Shown in pieces: positions 55,438 through 64,000 of a stretch of DNA of 64,000 bases. The position numbers and the translations under genes were made by a program. This stretch comes from Excoecaria cochinchinensis. Its lineage: Eukaryota; Streptophyta; Magnoliopsida; Malpighiales; Euphorbiaceae. Below the pieces are notes generated by a model. It ran no database searches. It worked only from the letters and a program-made list of their open reading frames with translations, and was not told where the DNA came from. Location of the stretch: NCBI GenBank assembly GCA_947683425.1, contig CANTUQ010000077.1, forward strand, positions 3,038,001 to 3,102,000, read 5' to 3'. How positions within the stretch are numbered: position 1 is the stretch's first letter; the number at the start of each line of letters is the position of its first letter.

Positions 55438-56559
55438 AATCCGCTGAAGCTTCTCATCATTCCCCTGAGCATCAACAATCTTCTATTTCAAGGTAGGCTT
55501 CACTCTCAACTGAGCCAACAAGGCTCCATCTGAACCAAATCTCCATCTAAACTGCCTCAGAAATAAAGCAGAAATCGATTTTTGACTCAAAGCATCCGCG
55601 ACTACATTGGCCTTACCCGGATGGTAATCCACAATGCAGTCGTAATCCTTAAACAACTCAAGCCAACGACGCTGTCTCATATTCAACTCCTTCTACGTGA
55701 GGAGATACTTTAAACTCTTGTGATCCGTAAATATCCTACATCTCTCCCCATACAGATAATGATGCCAAATCTTCAAAGCAAAGATCACGGCCGCCAACTC
55801 TAGATCATGCGTCAGATAATTCCTCTCATGCGGCTTCAACTGTTGAGAAGCATAAGCTATCACTTTACCTTCTTGCATCAGAACACATCCAAGGCCAACA
55901 CCCGAAGCATCACTATATATAACAAACTCCTTACTCGATATGGGTTGAGTCAGTATAGGAGCTTCAACTAACAACTTCTTCAACTGCTCAAAACAAGTCT
56001 GATATCTGTCTGACCACTCAAACCTAACTCCTTTCCTCAACAACCTGGTCATCGGAGCAGCAATCACTAAGAAACCCTTAACAAACCGACGGTAATAACC
56101 CGCCAAACCGAGAAAACTCCGCACTTCCTGAACATTCCTAGGCGCCTTCCAATCAACTATCGCCTCAATCTTGGCTGGATCCACTTGGATACCCTTAGCT
56201 GAAACTATATGGCCCAAAAATGACACTTCCCGAAGCCAAAAATCACTCTTGCTAAGCTTAGCGAACAGCCGATGATCTCTCAAAACTTGCAAAACTAACC
56301 GAAGATGCTCCTCATGCTCATTCTCATCCTTGCAATACACCAAGATATCATCTATAAACACCACTACAAACCGATCTAAGTATGGCCTAAACACTCTGTT
56401 CATCAAATCCATGAATGCCGCTGGAGCATTAGTCAAACCAAACGGCATCACAAGGAACTCATAATGGCCATATCGAGTCCGGAATGCAGTCTTAACCACA
56501 TCCTCATCCTTGACCCAAAGCTGATAATACCCCGACCGAAGATCTATCTTGGAAAACAC
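55438..56559 (-). pseudogene. pol: RT C-terminal part and RNase H of E2
   Basis: The frame begins at MFSKIDLRSGYYQL, one base out of register with the preceding gag frame (frameshift near 56566). RT has YGHYEFLVMPFGLTNAPAAF and the catalytic VVFIDDILVYCKD, intact. RNase H has FVIYSDASGVGLGCVLMQEG, HDLELAAVIFALKIW, FTDHKSLKYLLT and YHPGKANVVADALS. TAG stops at about 55690 and 55480 are in frame and fit CAG-to-TAG changes. Confidence 0.92.
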
Positions 56560-58620
56560 ACCTGCACCCGAAGCTGATCAAACAAATCCTCGACTCTAGG
56601 CAGCGGATATTTATTCTTCACTGTAACCTTATTGATCTGCCTGTAATCAATACACATCCTCAAGGATCCATCCTTTTTCTTAACAAACAAAACAGGAACT
56701 CCCCATGGAGATATGCTAGGTCGAATAAATCCCTTATCCAATAGCTTTTGTAGTTGAGTTTTAAGTTCCCTCAACTCTACAGGAGCCATTCGATAAGGTG
56801 CTTTCGATACAGGTGCGGTACCCGGCATAATCTCAATGGCTAACTCAACTTCTCTTTCCGGAGGCAACCCAGGCAAATCACTGGGGAAAACATCCCTAAA
56901 CTCCCGGACCACAGGAATATCTTTAATCCTAACTTGATCCCTCTTGGAATCCAAAACCACAGCGAAGAAGGCCTCAGAACCCTTCCTAATAAACCTCTTC
57001 GCTTGCATCGCTGAGATCACATTATTCATAGAACTAGCTCCCAAACCTCTTGCAAACACTGGAAATCTGTTCCTATCTTGAAGCACAAAGGTCTTCCTAT
57101 GGTAATCAACCACGGCCCGATGCTTACCCAACCAGTCCATACCAAAAATCAGGTCAAACTCTTTGAAAGGCAACTCTATCAAGTCCGAGAAAAACTCAAT
57201 TCCCTCAACTAACAGGGGACAACTCCTATAAACTCTACTCACATTGACACTATGGCCTAATGGATTGGTCACACATATCTCATAGTCTAACTGATCTACC
57301 ACATGCAACTTATCAATAATCTTATCCGTGCACAAATATGAGTGTGTGGAACCAGGGTCTATTAGAGCATACAATTCAGTGTCATGGAGTAGGAACTTAC
57401 CAGCAATCACATCAGGGGCATCCTGCTCCTCTCTAGCTCTCACAGCATAAGCTCTGGCTGCGACTGGTGGAGGATGCTCAACTGTCTCCGAAACAGCTCC
57501 ATCTCTAGGTCGATCGCCTCGACCTCTGCCTCGGCCTCTACCACGAGCAGCCTGCGTAGCATTAGATCCAACTCCACTGGCCCGTCTCTGTGGACCCGAA
57601 TCCTCACTCATCTGTGGACAACTAGCTAGACGATGCTTGGTGCTCCCACATCTAAAACACCCACCAGTGAGCCACCTACACTCACCCCGGTGAGCCTTAC
57701 TGTAGTGTGAACAAATAGGCATAGGCTCAGATCTACCACCCCTGCCAGAACCAGACTCAGCTGTTGAACCCTGCCTTCTACCCCTCGAGGCTGAACCAGA
57801 CGATAACTGATCTTGCGGATCCCTTGCTCTCTTACTGGAAGACAAAGAAGAAGGACCACCCCGAGACTGATTCCTCCTCTGAGCTCTCTCTCTCAGCACT
57901 GGCTCTGACCTTTCAACCCTCATGGCAGCATCTGCAATCTGATAGGAGCTCACCCCTGGCGTACTCATCAAGGAGATTAAAGTTACTCTTAAAGATTCAT
58001 TCAAGCCAGCCTCGAAATGCTTACATAAAAAATCATCTGTCATAACTCCTCGCGGAGCATATTGGGATAACTGATTAAACTCTTTCTCATAATCCGAAAC
58101 CGACATAGCCCTTTGCTTCAAACTCAGAAACTGCGCCCATCTCACATCCTTATAACTCTGAGTTACATATTTCTTCGTGAATTCCTCAACAAAGAACTCC
58201 CATGTAACAGGATCAGGCATATGAGGTTGTCTGCACACTAGCTCCCACCATTCATACGCCGACCCTTGAAGCAAGGCCACGGCACATTCTGCTTGCAACT
58301 CCAGAGGACACCTAACTTCTCTCAAAGCTCTCTTCACCTTATCTAACCACCTCTCTGCCACCTCTGACTCATCCAACCCAGTTCCATAAAAGTCTTCGGC
58401 CCCGACTTTCCTTAAGTTCTCCATGTGAGGCCTGGGGGCAACCACTCTCTCCAAGACCCTCGCCATGTCTTGTGACAGCCTGAACATGACTTTAAAGGCA
58501 TGGCAGCAGCCTCGGGCTGGACCCTAGCAGGTTGAGCCGACACTGTAATAGAAGGATCCCTAGCTTGAGGGTTCACACTTTCAGCGGACTCCTCAAGCGA
58601 TCCACGAGCAGAATTAAAAG
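56544..58620 (-). pseudogene. gag-pol: gag, protease and RT N-terminus of E2
   Basis: 647 open codons from 58487, plus an N-terminal piece to about 58620 in another frame (small shift near 58490; the likely start codon reads ATA). Gag core: GSAYEWWELVCRQPHMPDPV, VTQSYKDVRWAQFLSLKQRA and SDYEKEFNQLSQYAP. An Arg/Ser/Gly-rich linker leads to the CCHC knuckle CFRCGSTKHRLASC. Protease active site YALIDPGSTHSYL (about 57345-57385). Then RT N-terminus YRMAPVELRELKTQLQKLLD and RMCIDYRQINKVTVKNKYPL. Gag binds RNA and builds the particle; protease processes it. Confidence 0.92.
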
Positions 58621-58724
58621 CTATCTAAGCAAACAAAGAGAATCACATCAGCCAACACAGCCCTAGACATAGACACATCTATACACAACATCACATTAAC
58701 AACACCCAAAAACACCTAAACCGG
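58621..58724. other. Short leader between PBS and gag of E2
   Basis: About 100 bp, no feature. Confidence 0.6.
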
Positions 58725-58736
58725 GCTCTGATACCA
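58725..58736 (-). promoter_or_regulatory. Primer-binding site of E2 (initiator-Met tRNA)
   Basis: Sense TGGTATCAGAGC, five bases from the LTR end. Confidence 0.93.
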
Positions 58737-59147
58737 CAACTTGTAACACCCCCTACTCATACGTAGGCGATCCCATCCAATAAGGAGTGAGATGCCGTAT
58801 GGGTAAAGGTGCCACCACGCAAATACAGAATATACATACATTTATAAACAAACATACATACCTAAATACAGGGTAATTAAAAAATTTACAAAGCCATTCA
58901 TGAAAGTAGCTGATCATGCATTAATATAACGGGAAACATTACATTACTGTTTGATCAACCAACAGGTACAAAAGATAATTACATACCCAAAAAATACACT
59001 TATACATATGCGGAAGCTATTACAAATTAACATAAAAGAGTTCTATACAAAAAGAATCATCAGAATACAAAAATCAAGCCTTACACTAAAACCCAGCTGT
59101 GTTGGCCTGGCTGCGACGACTCTCCCAAGGCAACTCCTTCCGCACCT

Positions 59148-59654
59148 GCACGGGTAAACACACTGTGCTAAGCGATAAACGCTTAGTGGCGAAACACACA
59201 ATTCAAATGGACGGCCATTCACAATGGTCGTCAAGCAAACACATACAGATGGCATAGTCAAAAATACACATGATATAAGAGTATGAACATACGAACATAT
59301 AGAGTCATACATTTGATATAACATAACTGTCTTCATAAATCACATTAATAAACATATTCGGATAAAACACTCTCGTAATTATCAAAAAAGTTCAAAGTAT
59401 TTAAGCACTTGCTGACTCGAGGTAGTGGATAACGAGTGAACGGACAGTACTTTACGGGTACGAGCTGATTACAGACAGTACCTTACGGGAACGAATCGAA
59501 AACCAATTTACTTTATCATTTGCAAAACGTTTAATAAAGGGACCTTAAACAAGATCCAAACACATTAGAGGGTTCGCGAGGAACCAAACGGGACTTGATC
59601 GGGGTCCAAACTGAACAGAGGCTGCAGCTATAAGACTCTATTAGGCATGCCTAA
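59148..59654 (-). promoter_or_regulatory. Leader hairpin cassette, E2 5' LTR
   Basis: H1 TTAGGCATGCCTAA (59641-59654); H2 GGACT/GGTCC (59590-59606); H3 GGACCTT/AAGATCC (59539-59556); H4 GTACC-TTACG-GGAAC (59478-59492, one mismatch); H5 CTAAGCG/CGCTTAG (59168-59186); H6 GCACGGGT/ACTGTGC (59148-59168). TATA run at about 59725-59735. Confidence 0.75.
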
Positions 59655-59885
59655 CTATCCACTGAACTGACTCTAGCAGGTTATGCATAATCCATTCAAT
59701 TCATTTCATAATATCCCAAATCACATATATATATACATATTTACATACATATAGGCATATTCATATCATGGATTCGCATTCGTATGATTCGTGAGTTAAC
59801 AGATATAAACTTATTATCGCCAAAAGAAACTGGAGTTCAAAACCACACACACATCAGGGGAAATCTCATTTAGCATAACTAGACT

Positions 59886-60215
59886 GTCGCACTCGCGACA
59901 GAGACCATAGTCTCTTCGCAGCGCACGCTCGATGGACTTCGCGATCGCAGGGAGCAGGGAAAAGCTGGGCTCTGTCGCGCTCGCGACTATGTTGTGATCG
60001 CGACAGAGAGTCTAAACATCGCCATCGCGGGCTCGCGACAGCACAGGCCAGCATTGCACTCTGTCGGGATCGCGACTCCGTCGCGGTCATGACAGAGAGC
60101 ACACAACAACTTTTGCTATCTCGAGCTTGCAACTGGGTCACGTGCTCGTGACAGCACAGGCCAAGATAACCGGTCTCTGTAGCGCTCACGACAGTGTCGC
60201 GATCGCGACAGAGTC
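59886..60215. repeat. CpG palindrome array, E2 5' LTR
   Basis: Units such as GTCGCACTCGCGAC, TGTCGCGCTCGCGACTA, GATCGCGACAGAG, GCGGGCTCGCGACAG and TGTCGCGATCGCGACAGAG, repeating every 25-50 bp. Confidence 0.88.
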
Positions 60216-61313
60216 AGGATTTCCAAAATCTGCAAATTTCTTCCTCTTCCAAACCACACCCACAAACACAGAAATCACATCCAAATGGTCTCTTACCTCA
60301 AATCCAGCCACCCATTACCATCAATATCCATAATATAACATTTATCAACAAGTAATTTAACACCAAACATCAATTCAAACTCACAATCTCACAATTTATC
60401 AATACTCACAAATTTGCAGCAAAAACCAATTAATCCTCACAATCACTACAATAATCCCAAGCTTAGGCAAAATTACCTTACCCAAATAAAAACCCATAAT
60501 ATACATGCCATAACAAGAGGATATTACAACAATTTCCAAAAATCTCCAAGAACACATACATGAACATATTTACATATAAAAACAGGAAATTTCCCAAACC
60601 TTGAAATCCTTAGCTCCTAATGCTTAGATCCACTAGATCCCGCCTTCTCTTTACCCTTCGGTTCACGAGGAGGTTCAACTAAGCACAACCCAACAAAACC
60701 CACAACAAAGCAACTCTAGATTAAAACCCAAATCCAGAAAATATGAAGAAGATGATGAACCAATTGAAGAAAAGAAGAACAAATGCAACAGACTTACCTC
60801 TAAAATGCTAAAGGATGATTAATCCCCACCAACTAAGCCTTGATTCCAAGCTAGGCTTCTTAGAGGAAGAGAAAAGGAATAAAAAGAGAGTGAGGGGAAG
60901 GGAAAACGGGAAATGGAGGCAGCCACCGCCCATCCCACTCTTCTCTTTCCTTTTTCTTTTTCTTTTCCTAACCCTAGACAAGTGTCACTTTCCCATTAGT
61001 GGGATCTGATCACTCACACCCAAAGCACAAGCATCACATGCATGCAAGACTCTCCCAACTAATGTATACCCTACAAATGTGTGAACACACACACACAAGC
61101 ACAGCCCCAAAACACACTCTACAAACATATGAGTAAACACAACCAAATGCAACCCAGCTAATTCACACCCTAACACCACACACGCACCCACATGCTAACA
61201 AAACTCTTAAAACATGAATTTCTACCCAAAATGCCCTTTACACATGCCAAAACTCACACAATGCACATGCGCAAATATGGCTCATTCTACTAGGGGGCAA
61301 ACGGGGTGTGACA

Positions 61314-61318
61314 CCAAT
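61314..61318. repeat. Target-site duplication of E2, right copy (CCAAT)
   Basis: Matches 30227-30231. Confidence 0.95.
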
Positions 61319-63400
61319 GCTTACTAAATAACAAATAAACACAAGAACATACCAAGCAATTTCTGTATGTGTGTGTAAAAGGCCAAAACAGAATTTTTAT
61401 CATTTAAAAACAAAACTTCTAGATACAATGTTGGGAAAAGGAATCAACTCGAATGCATGAATGCACTCATGGCTTTTCACTCAAAGCTCAAGAAACACCA
61501 TATGCCTCTTCTTACGTACCAAACCTTACTAGAAGGTCATCTCCACCAAATAGGACAAGACAAAACAAAGAATCAAGAGGTCTTACATTTTGGTTGTAAC
61601 GTTAGGCTTAGGTAGATTGGCTAACAAAGGAAGATCAAGTCACTAGAGAAAAATTGCCACTACCTAAACAAAACCACAATTACCCAACTGTACTAATGAA
61701 TATTCCCAACCCAATTACATACCATCAAAACAAAATTGGTCTTAAACACACCTTAGCTCATCAACTTAGCTCAAAATTATAAATGCCACATAATATTCTA
61801 CAATGATCATCACAAGGCACTAGTTCAAGTTTTACTAAATTTTGTACCCCAAACTCACATTTTGCTCAATTAGCTAGGAAATACTTGCAATGCTTCTTCC
61901 TTTTTAATTTTTTTTTCTTTCTTTCTTTCTTTTTTTTTTAAAGAAGCATAAAAAACCAAGTAGCCACTAATAATTAATGAAGCACTTAATAAATCCAAAA
62001 ATATCAACAAGAACTAAAATTGAGTTCTAATTTTCAAAAGACCAATAAGCCACATAAATCACATTCCTCTTTATCAACCCCAAACTCATATCTTTAAATG
62101 GGCTCAACTCTCCATTACACACACCAATCAATCCTCAAATAGAAATTTACATCAAAAATTGACAAAAACTAAACTCCTTTTTACCCAAAATATAAACCCA
62201 ACCTTACTAGAGTGGCCACTCTTCAAAGGGGAGGCAAAAATCATTTAAGGCTAAAGGTAGTTTTAATATGTGTAACAATAAAACAAGCACGCATTTAGCA
62301 TACTAAAATAATAGGCTCAACGGGCTAATAAGAGACAATGAAATTAAGTTAAGAAAAGTCATTTAAAGTAGCTATACAAAGAAGGATTGACTAAATCATT
62401 TTCTAAGTTGTGTCTCATCCGAGGGTCGCTTCGATGGGTAATCAGAAAGGTTCTAGTGCTCTTAGTGAGTTTTCATCTAATCCCTTAATTGCAACTAGAT
62501 TTTTCTCAATTTTTAAAAGCAGGCCTAAAGTGCTCAAAATTTAGAAATTGCAAAGTATAATCAAGGTTTACAAGCAGTCTAACAAACAAAGATATAAACA
62601 TGACTATTTCTCACTCAACTTATATTGAATGAAACACAAATTTCTAAACTTGAGATCAAAATCATTCATAATTGATAACTATTACGACGAAATAAAAATT
62701 TAAATCGAAGGAAAATAAAAAAGAAACAACCATAAAAATATTCAGATACAAACTTGGCACAAACACGCCACAAACAAAGCAAAACTAACTAAAAACCAAT
62801 CAAACACAACAAACTAAAAAGACACATACAAAATAAAACTGGTTTTGGTTTGAAAATTATGAAATGGTACTCCACCCCAAACTCAAAATGTTGCACTATC
62901 CTCAGTGCAAAAAAAATGAAGTACCCAAACAAATTTCTCAAAAATTTTCCCTTACTGTGCAAAAAGCTCATTGCAATTTAAAAATTATTGCAATCATCTC
63001 AAAATAGCAAACATAAAACAATTACTGTGCAAAACTAAAAACAATCCAAAATTCCTACATGCTACCTGTGCAAAAATAAAGAAAACTCAAAACCTGTGCA
63101 AAAATCCAATAATCACTGTGCAAGATGAAATACTCTGAAATCTGTGAGATTCATAGCCAACATATATAATAAGTCTATCCTATCACACAGCATTGGCTCA
63201 GCCACACAATTTTAAAAATATAACAAAGTAAATAAAATCATACATTGCCTGACTACATCAATTTCATTAACCATAAAAATAAATAAATACAAAACCTATT
63301 GTATCACTTCCTGAAAGATATACAATATATTATAGTGGTGGTCATCTCAAATGTGGAGGAAATACAGTGGAAACAGGTGTAAAAAATCCGCAAATCTCAC
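61319..63400 (-). other. 3' untranslated region of element J
   Basis: Contains the block shared in reverse with 28300-28470 (62350-62570), GAGTTTGGGGT words, a T/TTTC run (61905-61940) and at least six dispersed CTGTGCAAAA words (62955-63130). No gene. Confidence 0.6.
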
Positions 63401-63401
63401 T

Positions 63402-64000
63402 GCTCAACCTGTCCAACTGTGTCATAATCTGTTGCTGAAACCCTCCCAAAAATGCGTCACTCTACTCAGCTCCCAGGACCATATCTCGGCGCACCTACTC
63501 CATCTGAGTCTCAATGTAAGACAAATGCTCCCAAGCTCTCTGCACTGACAGGTCCATGCCAGAGATCAACTGGTCACTCTGAGAGGTAGCTGCTCTAACG
63601 TCCGCCAAGTCTCTGCTCAACACATCCAATCTCTCCCACACCCTCTCCTGGAAGGCTGCCTGCTCCCTCCTCGACTCACTAAACGAATCATGCAGCATGC
63701 CGACTGTAGTCTCAAACCGTGTCATCATAGCAGTCATAGACCGCATCTCTGAAATCAAAGTCCAGACCATCGAAGCATCTAAATACGGAGCTGAGGGTGG
63801 AGGGGTTGTGGAAGAAAATGGCTCATTATGCCCCTGAGCATAACGACTCATGTCTGGAGGGGAGAATGGTATGTCACTCCTCTGTCTCACCCTCCTACTG
63901 GAAGTACTAGCTATCGGTCTCTGTGGCGAAGGTGGTAGTGGAGCATCAACATCGTGATCAGCTGGCAGGTGGGCATCATCAGAATCGCCCTCTCCATCAT
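63402..64000 (-). pseudogene. ORF1-like gene of element J, C-terminal part, cut by the window end
   Basis: Sense frame enters at 64000 and is open to 63495, then has two TAG stops (about 63494 and 63464) and continues to about 63402. It shows a Ser/Pro-rich stretch (FSSTTPPPSAPYLDASMVW) then a long helical Arg/Glu/Gln-rich segment (RREQAAFQERVWERLDVLSR) that looks like a coiled coil. The last part of the Tat1 ORF1-like gene (33791-34222) has the same character and the same position before the 3' LTR. Full product and start lie outside the window. Confidence 0.55.

Larger units (their letters stand above)
30232..61313 (-). mobile_element. E2: complete but inactivated chromovirus (Tekay/Del-like), split by Tat1
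   Basis: Both LTRs, target duplication CCAAT, PBS, polypurine tract, and all domains from gag to chromodomain are present. Without Tat1 (21,254 bp including one duplication copy) the element is about 9.8 kb. It is inserted in element J. The reading frame has one frameshift in RT, a shift near the gag start, and three in-frame stops. Confidence 0.95.
58742..61313 (-). repeat. 5' LTR of E2, 2.57 kb, intact
   Basis: Ends TGTAACACC and GTGTGACA. Very similar to the interrupted 3' LTR; differences are mostly transitions within CpG-rich arrays and small indels. Confidence 0.95.
28507..64000 (-). mobile_element. Element J: Athila/Tat-like LTR element, minus strand, interrupted by E2 and running off the window
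   Basis: The 3' LTR is 28507-30094. The internal part is 30095-30231 and, after E2 and its duplication CCAAT, 61319-64000. The visible internal part is a 3' untranslated region and the end of an ORF1-like gene. No pol is seen before the window ends. The polypurine tract GTTTGGGGTAGT next to TGATAAG fixes the orientation. Confidence 0.65.

Overview
This window looks like intergenic DNA from a large, repeat-rich flowering-plant genome. No host gene, rRNA or tRNA was found. The plant signatures are Tat-lineage and chromodomain Ty3/gypsy LTR retrotransposons, primer-binding sites matching plant initiator-Met and Arg tRNAs, 5-bp target duplications, plant-type TATA boxes, and an antisense DUF7745-like ORF. 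All coding sequence recognised belongs to transposons, and nearly all of it is broken.

Layout. 1-5860: 3' end of a plus-strand Tat-type element (A), with a 126-bp tandem repeat and a truncated LTR. 5860-8055 (+) and 8056-10972 (-): two orphan chromovirus-type LTRs facing opposite ways. 10973-23062: minus-strand chromovirus E4, with 3' LTR and dead pol; its 5' half is lost. A 6.5-kb gag-only element, E1 (11993-18540), sits in its LTR. 23063-28100: 5' LTR and leader of a plus-strand Tat-type element. 28507-30094: LTR of an Athila/Tat-like minus-strand element J, which resumes at 61319 and runs off the window. J is split by chromovirus E2 (30232-61313, duplication CCAAT). The left LTR of E2 is split by a 21-kb Tat element, Tat1 (30330-51578, duplication CATAC). 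An extra ORF of Tat1 is split by a 3.7-kb solo LTR (34475-38211, duplication GGGGC). This is a four-deep nest with three precise duplications.

How the parts work. The chromoviruses encode gag, protease, RT, RNase H and integrase with a C-terminal chromodomain. Tat1 encodes gag, protease, RT, a decayed RNase H, a second archaeal-type RNase H and integrase. It also has a divergent gene pair (antisense DUF7745-like ORF and sense ORF1-like gene) flanking a compact two-way promoter with a TATA box on each side.

Main discoveries proposed. (1) Eight chromovirus-type LTR copies from six families carry the same ordered string of hairpins (H1-H6), beginning 55-80 bp downstream of a TATA box. The stem sequences differ between families but the pairing is kept, which suggests a structured RNA leader. 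(2) Almost every LTR family here has a cluster of CpG-rich or E-box-like palindromes, usually upstream of TATA. Some motifs are shared across lineages, and Tat1 reuses its U3 palindrome in its internal two-way promoter. (3) E1 is a gag-only element. Boundaries called from TG/CA ends plus duplications are firm; those marked approximate are not.
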